Shown: positions 50,681 through 59,734, numbered from the stretch's first letter. The stretch: DNA of 64,000 nt from Patiriisocius_A hiemis (GCF_031846325.1 NZ_JAVRHZ010000004.1:124001-188000); one strand, 5' to 3'. A program made the numbers and translations. The notes: generated by a model not told the origin, from the sequence alone.

Positions 50681-51217
50681 TTACCTACTTTTCATAGCAA
50701 CATTTAATGTGAAGTCTCCTTCGGTTAATCCTTCGGCACCAACAACAACAATCACAACTCTATACGGCCTATTAATTGCGACTAAATTAGTAACTGTTCT
50801 TGTATGATCTTGTGTAGCTCTACCTACTCTGTTGCGTTCTCTTTTATGGTCTGCTTCACAGCGAATACATCTTGCTAGATTAGGTGTTAGGTCTTCATTG
50901 TTTGTCCCAGTTTGGTACGCATAAATACTAAAATTTGCTTTAGGGTCTTTAGGTACGACAGTTACTTCCATCTCGCTATAGGTAGGAATAATGCCCTCAA
51001 AAAACACATGAGATCCTGTAAATTTTTTACGTTGAGTTTCTGGAAAGCAAGCATTCTGGCTACTCCATGCCCAAGACAAATTATCTAAGACAACTCCGTC
51101 TGAGAGATTTCCAGAATAAGAGACAGTTCCATTTTTTTCTGGTTCTATTTTAAAAACAGTTGGTTGTGCTGTCATAAACAATGGGAGTGCTAAAAATATG
51201 TATAGTAATGTTTTCAT
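50681..51217 (-). CDS. Small secreted protein, unknown function
   Basis: 178 residues. Signal peptide MKTLLYIFLALPLFMTAQ. The mature protein is beta-rich with CFPETQRKKF, EMEVTVVPKDPKANFSIYAYQTGTNN, a Cys pair in ARCIRCEADHKRERN, and an end YRVVIVVVGAEGLTEGDFTLNVAMKSR, which resembles the last strands of pre-peptidase C-terminal (PPC) jelly-roll domains. No T9SS C-terminal signal. First function of the group unknown; it is the most distal of four small secreted-protein genes downstream of the TonB receptor. Confidence 0.65.
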   Translation of the reverse strand: MKTLLYIFLALPLFMTAQPTVFKIEPEKNGTVSYSGNLSDGVVLDNLSWAWSSQNACFPETQRKKFTGSHVFFEGIIPTYSEMEVTVVPKDPKANFSIYAYQTGTNNEDLTPNLARCIRCEADHKRERNRVGRATQDHTRTVTNLVAINRPYRVVIVVVGAEGLTEGDFTLNVAMKSR

Positions 51218-51311
51218 AATGAATAATTTTTAAATATATAAACCTGATTTAAGTTATTAAGTAAGAATTCTAGTAGTTAAAAAATATCTATGAATTCATA
51301 GAGGTTTTAAG

Positions 51312-51343
51312 AAAAGGGATTAGAAGTCTGTCTAATCCCTTTT
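51312..51343 (-). terminator. Rho-independent terminator after the 51359-51904 gene
   Basis: Perfect 13-bp stem (AAAAGGGATTAGA with TCTAATCCCTTTT) around a 6-nt loop; the A/T ends give a U-tract on either strand. It is 15 nt after the stop of the secreted-protein gene on the minus strand. Confidence 0.85.
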
Positions 51344-51358
51344 TTTTAAATTGTGGCA

Positions 51359-51904
51359 TTATTTTGCTTTAATTCTGTATTTAAATTTATTACCAACAGA
51401 TTGGTTTTTCATAGCAACAATAATGATCTTTCCTTTCATTCCACTAAGATTAAAGGTTTTAACTTTATCACCTTTGCCATTAGGAAATGTATATGACTTA
51501 ACTTGTCTTGTTACACCATCTCTACCTTGTGTGCAAATAACAACTCCTGTCTTTGCTTTACCATCATACTTACTTATGGTTAGTCTTACATTGTTGTTAA
51601 ATGATGGAGGTGTTACAAAAGTTCTTTTAGTTTGTCCAGTAATACTCCCTTGTTCATTAACACCATCTATTTCTAGTAAACGTGGTCCTATAGTAGAACC
51701 GCCATTAGCAGCAATCCAGTTCCAAACTTGTTTAATCTTTCTTACTTTAGTTTTAAAAGGGTTTAGTTGAATATTTGGTTTCCATGGGCCCCATTTTTCC
51801 CAAGTTTTTTCTGCTAGCTTCTCTCCCTGATTACAGTTTTGTGCTTCAGCTTGAAATGTTAAACTAAATAATGCGATTCCGATTAATACGATTAATTTTT
51901 TCAT
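51359..51904 (-). CDS. Small basic secreted protein of the NxSVGNxF family
   Basis: 181 residues. Signal peptide MKKLIVLIGIALFSLTFQAEAQ. An N-terminal Trp/Lys-rich segment (KTWEKWGPWKPNIQLNPF) precedes a beta-rich module ending KIIIVAMKNQSVGNKFKYRIKAK. The same ending occurs twice in the adjacent protein (NQSVGNKFQYAMKAK and NISVGNTFEYVMN), with the upstream GKAKTxVxI strand also shared. Strongly basic. Function unknown; possibly a beta-sandwich carbohydrate- or surface-binding domain. Confidence 0.65.
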   Translation of the reverse strand: MKKLIVLIGIALFSLTFQAEAQNCNQGEKLAEKTWEKWGPWKPNIQLNPFKTKVRKIKQVWNWIAANGGSTIGPRLLEIDGVNEQGSITGQTKRTFVTPPSFNNNVRLTISKYDGKAKTGVVICTQGRDGVTRQVKSYTFPNGKGDKVKTFNLSGMKGKIIIVAMKNQSVGNKFKYRIKAK

Positions 51905-51932
51905 GATAATATATTTTAAGTTGTTTATTAAT

Positions 51933-52643
51933 TTATCTTACTAAGGCATTCATTACATATTCAAATGTATTCCCCACCGAAATGTTTTTAAGTTCAATCT
52001 TTAACTCTGCTCCAGAGTTTACATTTATAATCATTTCATTTCCTGGTTGGCTTCTTTCAAATGTTTCACTACTATGCTCCACCCAAGAGCTACCACTTTT
52101 TCTCCATACTCTTACAGTTCCTCTTGCAATACCAGAAGTTCTTTTAATAATTACCTTAGTTTTATTAGTACAAGATGATTTTGTGTAAATCGTCTTTTTT
52201 TGTTGTCCAACAAGACGTCCAGTAACACGACCACTTTTAGAAAGATTTTTTGTGCTTCCTTTTGCTTTCATAGCATACTGAAACTTGTTACCCACAGATT
52301 GATTTACAATCTCTACTCTAATGTTTTTGTTCTTTACACCTGTTATGGTTTTTTTCTTAGTAGGCTTGTCACGTCCATTTTCGAAAATAATACGACCTTC
52401 AAATTTGTTATTAGCGTAAATGTTAACGGTGGTTTTTGCTTTACCTCCTGTTTTATTAATGCTAACTTCAACACTATTTGAAGTTGCTTTAAAATCTATT
52501 TTAGCTGGGCCAGCTGCATATACTGTTCCTGTTCTAGATTTAATTGTTGAAGTACATGTTTGCGCACTAGACGTTACTGTAAATGCAATAAATGTTACAG
52601 CAAATAATACTGTTTTTAGAATGTTGTTGATGTTTGTTTTCAT
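51933..52643 (-). CDS. Basic secreted protein with two NxSVGNxF modules
   Basis: 236 residues. Signal peptide ending TVTSSAQT. Two tandem beta modules of about 100 residues: residues 30-130 end with VEIVNQSVGNKFQYAMKAK, residues 135-236 end with IELKNISVGNTFEYVMNAL. Both contain a K/R-T-x-x-I-Y...V-x-I-x-K/R-x-x-G-x-A-x-x-T/G-x-V core. Very Lys-rich. 28 nt upstream of the related gene on the same strand, so likely co-transcribed. I do not recognise the family. Confidence 0.65.
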   Translation of the reverse strand: MKTNINNILKTVLFAVTFIAFTVTSSAQTCTSTIKSRTGTVYAAGPAKIDFKATSNSVEVSINKTGGKAKTTVNIYANNKFEGRIIFENGRDKPTKKKTITGVKNKNIRVEIVNQSVGNKFQYAMKAKGSTKNLSKSGRVTGRLVGQQKKTIYTKSSCTNKTKVIIKRTSGIARGTVRVWRKSGSSWVEHSSETFERSQPGNEMIINVNSGAELKIELKNISVGNTFEYVMNALVR

Positions 52644-52763
52644 GATAATTTAATTTGAGTTATTATTTAATACTGCTAAAGTAGATGCTTATAACTATCT
52701 CATTATCAAAGAAAACTAGTAGAGATAAAAAATCTATGATTTCTGTTAGGTAAGATTTATTCA

Positions 52764-52800
52764 TAAAAAAAGAGACCTCAATTTGAAGTCTCTTTTTTTT
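52764..52800 (-). terminator. Rho-independent terminator after the 52829-53215 gene
   Basis: Stem AAAAAAGAGAC/GTCTCTTTTTTT extended by TCAA/TTGA with one mismatch; 28 nt after the stop codon on the minus strand and ending in a U-run. It separates this small gene from the two NxSVGNxF genes. Confidence 0.75.
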
Positions 52801-52828
52801 AAATAAAATTAATATAGTGCTACTTTTT

Positions 52829-53215
52829 TTATTCATCCTCATGAACACGCTCCATTTGCTTTATGTAAAAGTTGTATCTATTAATAAAAGATTCTGTGTC
52901 TTTTCCAGGATGTTTTTTATGAGCATATTTTATAGTAACATTTTCAAAAACTAATCCTCCTTTTTTTTCATTTACCGCTTTTTCAAACTTGTTCATTGAT
53001 GTTTTAAAGTAGGCCACTTTTTTCTTGTCTTCTCTCCAATTTTTACTTTCCACAATAGATGTCATAGTGAGTAGATGTTTTTTTACCTCTTTATCCATAG
53101 TGGCATCTTTCTCTAATGTAATTTTTACTTTTTCTTTTGAGTAAGTTTTATTTTGAGCAGTAAGCGAATAACTCATTAAAATACAAATGATCAACAATAT
53201 TTTAGTAGGTTTCAT
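52829..53215 (-). CDS. Small secreted Lys-rich protein, unknown function
   Basis: 128 residues. Signal peptide MKPTKILLIICILMSYSLTAQ. The mature part is mostly helical and highly charged (KEVKKHLLTMTSIVESKNWREDKKKVAYFKTSMNKFEKAVNEKK) with no cysteine and no known motif. It follows the TonB-receptor gene by 116 nt on the same strand. No relationship to the NxSVGNxF proteins is visible. Confidence 0.6.
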   Translation of the reverse strand: MKPTKILLIICILMSYSLTAQNKTYSKEKVKITLEKDATMDKEVKKHLLTMTSIVESKNWREDKKKVAYFKTSMNKFEKAVNEKKGGLVFENVTIKYAHKKHPGKDTESFINRYNFYIKQMERVHEDE

Positions 53216-53331
53216 AATACGTAGATTTTTAGATTAATATCACCTCTAAATTATAGTAGTATCTACAAAATATGTGTAAGAATACAGGTAGTACGGAAAA
53301 ATCTATGAATTCTGTTAGTGTATTTTTATAT

Positions 53332-55854
53332 CTAGAATAAAACCTGAATAGATATATTAGGTGTGACGCCCAATGAAGTTTCTTCTATTGTATTTATTTG
53401 AGACTCTCCATTTTCATCTTCTAAAATTGCAAACCTCCTATTTAATATATTTTGCTTATTTAAAACGTTGAGTAGTGCAACGTTTATTTTTGCTTTTGTG
53501 TATTTTGATATATCCCAAACATATTCACCAGAAAAGTCTAAACGAATATAATCTTCTAAACGGCTATTGTTTGGGGTGTCATAAATTATAGACTTTGTGC
53601 CGTTTTCATTGTCTTGTATATCTAATGCTTGAGTAAAAGGTATTCCGGTTCTCCAGTTTACTCCTGAAGAAATTTTAAATTTATTTAAAGTGTAGGAAGT
53701 TGCTAGCGTAATATTATGACGAATATCTAAATTGTTAGGGAATGTACTTGGCTGAAACTCATCAAAGCTATAATTGTTAACGGCATATTTATAACTTAGC
53801 CAAGAACTTAGGTTTTTAGTTTTTTTATTAATAATAACTTCTAGACCTCTCACTTGGTACGCTCCTGTAGCGTTAACAAATTGGAATTGATTTTGAAAAC
53901 CTTGTGTTCTAGAGGATATGCCATCTACTTTCTTGTAAAAGCCTTCTGTAGATAGTAACCAACCATTTTTTTTATATTCCAATTGTAAAGAAGCTTGTTT
54001 GCTTGTAATTATTGGTATAGTTTCTTCATTGGCAAGAATCCACCTTCTTTTTTCAATACCTAAAAAATCACTTTCAAAATCTATTCTTTGGGAAGTAGCT
54101 TGGCTTTTAAATTCGCCTAATAATTCTATTACAAAATGGGATGATAACTCTTGCCTAAGCTGGAATCGAGGCTCAAGAATAGTCCTATTAAATTTACTGA
54201 AATAATTTGCTCTTACACCTAGTTGAACACGTGTTTTTTGTTTCTGAAAGGTGGCTGAAGAAAACACACTATGTGTTCTAAGTACTTCTTTTTCAAAATC
54301 TCTAAATCTAGGAATATTAACATCCTGAGTATTGCTTATACCGGTTTCTGTAAAATGATACCCAGCGTTTAGATGAAGTTTTTCTGAAAACTGTTTCTTA
54401 AGTTCAGCACGGAGTCCAGTTTCTAAAACTTCATTTTCTTGCAAGCTTACTTGCGTTGTAAAAATGTCTTGATTTTCTGCATTAAGTTGGTAATAGGTTG
54501 CAAAACCCATCACGTAACTTGAAAGTGAAGATGACCAATCTCGATTCCAAGAGATGCCACCCACTAGGTTACTTTGGTTAAGCTGGCTTGTTTCAGAGTT
54601 AGAAGTATTTACAATAGTTTCTATATACTCTAAGTCGTTTTGAATTGCTAATGCATTAATTTTAATATGGTCTTTCTCACTAACTTTCCAATGTGTTGTT
54701 GTACTGAAATCGTAAAATGAAAAATCAACATTACCATCTATTTCCAAGTTGTTGTTTGTGGTAGTTGTAATTTTTGTGTCTTGAAAGATTCTACTAGCGT
54801 AAGTATCATAAGTAGGTGTCTCAATAATTTCAGTTAAAGATTTTCGGCCAGCGAAACTCATTTTTACTTTTTCAGAAATGGGTATTTGTAAAAATGCGTT
54901 TCCATTAATTAAATTAAAGCCTGCACCTCCAGAAAAATCACTGTTTTCTGGGTTACTTGTACTCATAGCTATAACTCCAGAAACACTTTCTCCATATCTT
55001 GCAGGAGCTCCATTTTTATAAACAGATACTTCCTTGGTTATATTAGGGTCAAAAGCAGATATAAGCCCAAAAAAATGGCCATTTTGATACATTTTGATAT
55101 CCTCCCAAAGAATTAAATTTTCAGCATTAGTTCCTCCTCTAATATTTAAGTTAGATATTGTTTCGTCACTACTTTCAACACTTGGTAAGGCTTGTACAAT
55201 TTGTAGAATGTCATTTTCAACTTGACCAGGGAGTAAGCCAAAGGTGCCTGTGTTAATTCTAAATGAACCGTTGTTGTTTTTGGAAATTCCCTTTGTAAAA
55301 ATAGTATTAATTAATACAGGGCTAAGTTCATTTAGTTGAGGTACTAAATAAATAGTGGGGCAATTTTGAGATAATGATTTTGCTGTGATTGTCAAAGTTT
55401 CGTACCCTAAAAACTGAATAGTGATAGGGGCGGTACTAGATGAATTAATGTAAAAAACCCCATTTAAATCGCTTATAACACTTGACACATCATCTCCTTG
55501 GATGGTTGCACCAGATAGAGGAAGGTTGTCTTCCATTGAAATGAGCTGTCCACAAAGGGGTACATTTTTTTTAGGTATTACAGATATATAGCGTTGATTT
55601 ATTCTATTAAAAAAAAGATCTGTTACATTATCTAGGTATTTGAGTGCTTCTTCAAGAGTTAAACTATTTGAGGGTACTACAACTTCTTTACCTTTTATAA
55701 GGTCTTCAGAAAAAGAAAAACTTATATCAAATCGCTCTTCAAGTGATTGAAGTACGGTCGTTAATAGAGTTTTTTCTTGAGCCTGGATATTTCCAAGAAA
55801 AAAGAAAAAGATAACTACAATAAGAGTTTTGCAACTATTCTTGCTCTTTGTCAT
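53332..55854 (-). CDS. TonB-dependent receptor/transducer with N-terminal STN and carboxypeptidase-like domains
   Basis: 840 residues. Signal peptide (LIVVIFFFFLGNIQAQ). STN signalling domain at about 30-92 (LQSLEERFDISFSFSEDLIKGKEV, LTLEEALKYL), which talks to FecR. Carboxypeptidase D regulatory-like domain at about 98-180 (LSGATIQGDDVSSVISDLNGVFYI), plug at about 205-320 (LQIVQALPSVESSDETISNLNIRGG...), then a 22-strand type barrel ending NISIQVLF with terminal Phe. A FecA-like transducer; the ligand is unknown. It overlaps fecR by 20 nt. No SusD gene follows, which is unusual for a sugar receptor. Confidence 0.92.
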   Translation of the reverse strand: MTKSKNSCKTLIVVIFFFFLGNIQAQEKTLLTTVLQSLEERFDISFSFSEDLIKGKEVVVPSNSLTLEEALKYLDNVTDLFFNRINQRYISVIPKKNVPLCGQLISMEDNLPLSGATIQGDDVSSVISDLNGVFYINSSSTAPITIQFLGYETLTITAKSLSQNCPTIYLVPQLNELSPVLINTIFTKGISKNNNGSFRINTGTFGLLPGQVENDILQIVQALPSVESSDETISNLNIRGGTNAENLILWEDIKMYQNGHFFGLISAFDPNITKEVSVYKNGAPARYGESVSGVIAMSTSNPENSDFSGGAGFNLINGNAFLQIPISEKVKMSFAGRKSLTEIIETPTYDTYASRIFQDTKITTTTNNNLEIDGNVDFSFYDFSTTTHWKVSEKDHIKINALAIQNDLEYIETIVNTSNSETSQLNQSNLVGGISWNRDWSSSLSSYVMGFATYYQLNAENQDIFTTQVSLQENEVLETGLRAELKKQFSEKLHLNAGYHFTETGISNTQDVNIPRFRDFEKEVLRTHSVFSSATFQKQKTRVQLGVRANYFSKFNRTILEPRFQLRQELSSHFVIELLGEFKSQATSQRIDFESDFLGIEKRRWILANEETIPIITSKQASLQLEYKKNGWLLSTEGFYKKVDGISSRTQGFQNQFQFVNATGAYQVRGLEVIINKKTKNLSSWLSYKYAVNNYSFDEFQPSTFPNNLDIRHNITLATSYTLNKFKISSGVNWRTGIPFTQALDIQDNENGTKSIIYDTPNNSRLEDYIRLDFSGEYVWDISKYTKAKINVALLNVLNKQNILNRRFAILEDENGESQINTIEETSLGVTPNISIQVLF

Positions 55855-56746
55855 AGATGGTTATTTCGTTGTTATCTATACTGTAGGTAAGTTGAAGGGG
55901 CTGGCATAACGATTCTAAAGCGATCTCAATATCTGTATGTGTTATGTTTCCTGTAAAGCGTTTTTTGGAAATAGTGTTACCTTTAATAGTAAAGGTATAG
56001 TTGTATTGATTTTTAAGTTCGTCTATTACAGTAGCAACAGTTGTGTTTTTAAAAGAACTTTCGTTTAAAACCCAATATGGGTTCGATTCAGTAATGGTTT
56101 GTTTATTACCAATATTTCCATTGTTTATTGCAATTTTAGTCCCGGCGGGGAGCATTATAACAGAGTCTTTTACAGTAACGCTTACAAGGCCTTCAAAACA
56201 ACTTATAGTAAATAAGTCGTTGCGATTATATACGTTAAACTGAGTTCCTAAAACGGATACTTTACCAGTATTAGTGACAACATCAAATTTATGTCCCTTA
56301 GTTACCTTAAAATAGGCTTCACCATCGAGGGTAACTTCCCTAGCATCTTCCCATTTATTTTTATTATAGCTTACCTCTGAGTTTGCATTTAAAACTACTT
56401 GAGAGTTATCTGGTAAATTAAATGTTTCTTTTTGTGCAATACCAGTAGAAATTGAAGTGTCTAAAGATTGATAAAATAAGTAACTCCCAAATACTAAAAC
56501 TAAAACTGCAGCAATTCTAGTAAGAATTGTAATTGGGTTTAATTTTTTAACCTTAGTATTCTTTGTCTTTTTATTATTTATTTTTTCTAATACAGTATTG
56601 CTGTCAAAAGATGGAGTTGTAAGATTTTTAGAAGCATTAGCGATAGTTAAATACGAAGCATAACGTGCATCCTGCTTTAAAAGCTCTAATTCTTTATCAG
56701 TTGCAGTTTCATTAAGTGTTTTATGTAGTAATTGTTCTTTATCCAT
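55835..56746 (-). CDS. FecR-family anti-sigma factor with DUF4974
   Basis: 303 residues from ATG 56746 (MDKEQLLHKTLNETATDKELELLKQ). An upstream TTG at 56761 would coincide with the expected transcript start, so it is rejected. Cytoplasmic sigma-binding part (1-85), a transmembrane helix (ILTRIAAVLVLVFGSYLFYQ, about 75-95), periplasmic FecR domain (about 110-205; VLNANSEVSYNKNKWEDAREVTLDGEAYFKVTKG) and a C-terminal DUF4974/STN-like domain (ESLCQPLQLTYSIDNNEITIY). It transmits the receptor signal to the ECF sigma factor. The ECF-type motif lies immediately upstream. Confidence 0.92.
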   Translation of the reverse strand: MDKEQLLHKTLNETATDKELELLKQDARYASYLTIANASKNLTTPSFDSNTVLEKINNKKTKNTKVKKLNPITILTRIAAVLVLVFGSYLFYQSLDTSISTGIAQKETFNLPDNSQVVLNANSEVSYNKNKWEDAREVTLDGEAYFKVTKGHKFDVVTNTGKVSVLGTQFNVYNRNDLFTISCFEGLVSVTVKDSVIMLPAGTKIAINNGNIGNKQTITESNPYWVLNESSFKNTTVATVIDELKNQYNYTFTIKGNTISKKRFTGNITHTDIEIALESLCQPLQLTYSIDNNEITIYDKEQE

Positions 56747-56767
56747 TTTATCGCTAATCAATTATTA

Positions 56768-56794
56768 AACAGTTTTAAAACAGTTTACCCTACC
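56768..56794 (-). promoter_or_regulatory. ECF-type promoter motif, site A (fecR-receptor operon)
   Basis: On the minus strand GGTAGGGTAAA (56784-56794), 10 nt, ACTGTT (56768-56773). The same two boxes with the same spacing precede the lipoprotein genes at 57432 and 59842. It lies in the gap between the sigma gene and fecR, 21 nt before the fecR ATG. A second ACTGTT overlaps the first box's end at 56779-56784. Confidence 0.75.
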
Positions 56795-56800
56795 TTGGTA

Positions 56801-57310
56801 TTAAATATTTTCAATTTTTTCTCTTAAAGCTGCTAGTGCTTGACTCATGCGTTTTTCAACTGCTTTTACTGAGATGTTCAAAATCTCTGCAATTTCTCTG
56901 TATTTTTTACCTTCAATCCTATTTAATAAAAAAGCAGTTCGTTGCGCTTCAGTTAAATCAGCGATAGCATTTTCTAATTTTTCTTGAAATTGTTTTTCCT
57001 GTAAAACATACTCCGGAGATTGAATATTAACACTATCATTTTTACTCTTTTGATATTTAAGTACTACCTTTTTATGAGCAACTTCATTTAAAAAAGCATT
57101 GTTGGTAATTGTATATAGGTATGATTTTGCTTTTTCAAAAGGTACTTTTGCGCAGTTATTCCAAAGTTTTATAAAGGCATCTTGTACTAAATCTTCTGCT
57201 TGTGCTTTATCACCACATTTGTAATAAATAAAACGCCAGATAGCTTCTCCATACTGTTTATATATAGAGTTAAAGGTGTTTTCCTCACAAACATTTTTAG
57301 TATCTTTCAT
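56801..57310 (-). CDS. ECF-family RNA polymerase sigma-70 factor (FecI-like)
   Basis: 169 residues. Region 2 (FNSIYKQYGEAIWRFIYYKCGDKAQAEDLVQDAFIKLWNNC), region 2.4 (KAKSYLYTITNNAFLNEVAHKK) and region 4.2 HTH (LTEAQRTAFLLNRIEGKKYREIAEILNISVKAVEKRMSQALAALREKI). Normal length for Bacteroidota ECF factors that work with FecR. It is upstream of fecR with 54 nt between ATG and stop, and divergent from the 57432 lipoprotein. Its own promoter is not clear. It is the obvious candidate to read the three GGTAGGGTAAA-N10-CTGTT sites. Confidence 0.94.
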   Translation of the reverse strand: MKDTKNVCEENTFNSIYKQYGEAIWRFIYYKCGDKAQAEDLVQDAFIKLWNNCAKVPFEKAKSYLYTITNNAFLNEVAHKKVVLKYQKSKNDSVNIQSPEYVLQEKQFQEKLENAIADLTEAQRTAFLLNRIEGKKYREIAEILNISVKAVEKRMSQALAALREKIENI

Positions 57311-57360
57311 TTATAACTATAAATAAGAAAAATAATTTTTTATAAAAATACAACAAGTAG

Positions 57361-57387
57361 GGTAGGGTAAAAATAAAGATAACTGTT
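57361..57387 (+). promoter_or_regulatory. ECF-type promoter motif, site B (57432 lipoprotein)
   Basis: GGTAGGGTAAA (57361-57371), 10 nt, ACTGTT (57382-57387), 44 nt before the ATG of the lipoprotein, in the 121-nt divergent region shared with the sigma gene. Preceded by another GTAG, giving a short GTAGGGTAGGG repeat. Confidence 0.75.
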
Positions 57388-57431
57388 TTACTATTGAATA
57401 AGCCTAATAATACTTAAAAATTAAAGAAAAA

Positions 57432-59195
57432 ATGAAAACTCCAAAAGGAATAGCATACCTACTAGTAATGAGTGTGTTTCTAGTTTTTAGTTCGTGTCAA
57501 AAAGAAGAATCTGAGTTTATTGATGAAACAGATCCAGATACTATTACTGCAAACTCTACACTAGCAAATTTGTTAGTTAGGTCATCTCAAAATGCTGGAG
57601 ATTTTGATGATTTAATAGATGGTAGTAGTTGTGTATCTATTAATTTGCCAGTTACAGTTATAGCAAATGGTCAAGAAGTAACTGTAGAAAATGAAGATGA
57701 TATTGAAATTGTTGAAGATATTTTTGACCAATTTCCTAATGATGAAGATACGCTAGAAATACAGTTTCCAATTACGGTTACACTAGCAAATTTTACTGAA
57801 GTTGAAGTAAGTAGCCAACAAGAACTTGATGCTTTAATTGCTAGCTGTGAAAATGATATTGAGGATACTATTTCCTGTGTTGACTTTGTATACCCCCTTA
57901 CCTTTTTTACTTTTAATAGTGACAACGAACAAACAAATACTGTAACTATTAATAGTAGTATAGAGTTATATAACTTCTTAGATGATTTAGACGATGATGA
58001 TTTTGTAAGTCTTCAATTCCCTGTAACAGTTATAGTTAATGGAGAAGAAGTAGCTGTAAATTCTAATCAAGAGCTGGTAACAATTCTAGCTAACGCCAAT
58101 TGCGAATCTAATGACGACCCTGTGGATACTACAGTTTTTGAAGAAAATCTAACATCGGGAGTTTGGTATATAACATACTATTTTGACGATTTTGATGAAA
58201 CTAGCGACTTTACTGGATATGAGTTTACTTTTAGTACAGATAATACGGCACAAGCAACCAATGGCTCAAATACAGTTAATGGAACTTGGAATTTAACGTC
58301 AAGTAGCACACCAGATTTAGACTTGTTCTTTGGAGAAAATGATCCTTTTGATGAGTTGGATGAAGATTGGGATATCATTGAGGCCAATGAAGATATAATA
58401 CGCCTTAGAGATGTAAGTGGAGGAGATGGTAGTACAGATTTCCTAACTTTTGAAAGAACTCCAAACAATACAGGAAATAATGAAACAATAAATAATTTCA
58501 TTGAAGACTTTACAGTAGGGGTTTGGTATATTACTCTTTTTGAAGATAGCGGAGATGATGAAACTTCAGATTATAATGGCTTTGAGTTTTCTTTTTTCAC
58601 TAACGGAATGGCAACTGGAGTAAATGGAAATACTACTGTTGAAGGATTCTGGACGGTACAAGAAATGAATGGTGCGTTAAATGTAATTTTTAACTTTAGC
58701 AACTCTGGCTCGGGCAGCCCACTTGGAGAGCTTAATGACGATTGGGTTGTTTTAGAATCTTCAGATGTTATAATTAGGCTCCAAGATGAGGATTCTGGAA
58801 GTGACCCTGATAAATTAACTTTTGAGCGTGAACCAAATGGAGGTAATTCTCCAAATCCACAAGAACTCATAGATATTATGGCTTCTGGAACTTGGTTTGT
58901 AGATAGTTATCTAGATGATGGTGATGATGAAACTGAAGATTATCTAGGATATAATTACACTTTTATGAATAATAATACAGTACAGGCAACAAATGGAAGC
59001 CAAACGGTAAATGGTATATGGATTGTTTCTACCGTGGGAGGCGAACTTAATTTTGAGTTTGATATGGATAGCCCAATTAATGGAACTGATGATGACGAAT
59101 ATAAAGTGCTACAATTTAATGATACGTCTGTTACTTTTATTACAAGGGATAGTAGTGGTAATATAGAAGACACTTTAATAATTCAAAAAAACTAA
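57432..59195 (+). CDS. Large acidic modular lipoprotein with three lipocalin-like repeats
   Basis: 587 residues. Lipobox VFSSC, Cys22, followed by QKEE, which fits the Q-K-(D/E)2 surface-export signal of Capnocytophaga lipoproteins. Then two Cys-bounded beta modules (about 65-140: CVSINLPVTVIANGQEV...; 148-228: CVDFVYPLTFFTFNSDN...) and three repeats of about 110 residues (about 238-350, 360-470, 478-587), each starting G-x-W-Y/F-I and holding D-D/G-x-D-D-E-T-S/E-D-Y-x-G-Y/F. Extremely rich in Asp/Glu/Asn. Probably displayed on the cell surface and possibly metal-binding. Preceded by ECF site B. Confidence 0.82.
   Translation: MKTPKGIAYLLVMSVFLVFSSCQKEESEFIDETDPDTITANSTLANLLVRSSQNAGDFDDLIDGSSCVSINLPVTVIANGQEVTVENEDDIEIVEDIFDQFPNDEDTLEIQFPITVTLANFTEVEVSSQQELDALIASCENDIEDTISCVDFVYPLTFFTFNSDNEQTNTVTINSSIELYNFLDDLDDDDFVSLQFPVTVIVNGEEVAVNSNQELVTILANANCESNDDPVDTTVFEENLTSGVWYITYYFDDFDETSDFTGYEFTFSTDNTAQATNGSNTVNGTWNLTSSSTPDLDLFFGENDPFDELDEDWDIIEANEDIIRLRDVSGGDGSTDFLTFERTPNNTGNNETINNFIEDFTVGVWYITLFEDSGDDETSDYNGFEFSFFTNGMATGVNGNTTVEGFWTVQEMNGALNVIFNFSNSGSGSPLGELNDDWVVLESSDVIIRLQDEDSGSDPDKLTFEREPNGGNSPNPQELIDIMASGTWFVDSYLDDGDDETEDYLGYNYTFMNNNTVQATNGSQTVNGIWIVSTVGGELNFEFDMDSPINGTDDDEYKVLQFNDTSVTFITRDSSGNIEDTLIIQKN
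58114..58498 (+). repeat. 385-bp coding repeat, copy 1 (with 60521-60905)
   Basis: Encodes the first lipocalin-like domain of the 57432 lipoprotein. It aligns without gaps, at a constant offset of 2407 nt, to the segment in the 59842 gene; the proteins differ at about 11 of 129 residues. The other repeats of both genes are much more diverged. Confidence 0.8.
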
Positions 59196-59231
59196 AAACA
59201 AATACTTTTAAATATATAAAACCTAATAATT

Positions 59232-59711
59232 ATGAAAATGAGAAATTTAATTGCTTTAGCAACAATATGTATAACCTTCCTATTTGTCTCATGTGATACA
59301 GATGATTCTAATAGTGATAATAATGGTAATAGTAGTGCCGACCAAGTAACAATGATTGCACAACAAGGTACTTGGAGAATTACAAACTATAATGATTCTG
59401 GTGATGATGAGACAAGTGATTTTGCAGGATATAGCTTTAGTTTTAATGAAGATGGAAGCCTGGTTGCTACTAACGGAACTAATACAGTAACTGGTACCTG
59501 GTCTGTAGATGATTCTAACGATTCTAGTGATGATGATAGTGGTACAGACGATGATGATTTTAATATCTTTTTTCCAGTCCCAGAGGATAATGATTTTGAA
59601 GACTTAAATGATGATTGGGATATCGTTTCAGTAACAAATAATAGGATAGAATTGTTTGATGTAAGTGGAGGCGATGGTAGTACAGATAGACTTACTTTTG
59701 AAAAAGAATAA
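59232..59711 (+). CDS. Small acidic lipoprotein with one lipocalin-like repeat
   Basis: 159 residues. Lipobox FLFVSC, Cys21, followed by DTDD. After a Ser/Asn linker comes one copy of the repeat found in its two neighbours: GTWRITNYNDSGDDETSDFAGYSFSFNEDGSLVATNGTNTVTGTWSVDD, then an Asp-rich insert (DSNDSSDDDSGTDDDDF) and DLNDDWDIVSVTNNRIELFDVSGGDGSTDRLTFEKE. 36 nt after the large lipoprotein gene and without its own ECF motif, so it is co-transcribed with it from site B; a terminator follows. Confidence 0.82.
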   Translation: MKMRNLIALATICITFLFVSCDTDDSNSDNNGNSSADQVTMIAQQGTWRITNYNDSGDDETSDFAGYSFSFNEDGSLVATNGTNTVTGTWSVDDSNDSSDDDSGTDDDDFNIFFPVPEDNDFEDLNDDWDIVSVTNNRIELFDVSGGDGSTDRLTFEKE

Positions 59712-59734
59712 CATTCTTTTTGTCCCCAAAGTAG

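Noticed and set aside
51351..51770. A 139-codon plus-strand frame opposite the secreted protein at 51359
   Set aside because: The minus strand has a signal peptide, shared family motif and terminator; the plus-strand frame has none.
52663..52848. A 61-codon minus-strand frame between two secreted-protein genes
   Set aside because: It spans the terminator at 52764-52800 and overlaps the true gene end at 52829.
57357..57371. GTAGGGTAGGGTA as a telomere-like or G-quadruplex repeat
   Set aside because: Only two repeat units, and the GGTAGGGTAAA part is explained better as the first box of the three-copy ECF motif.
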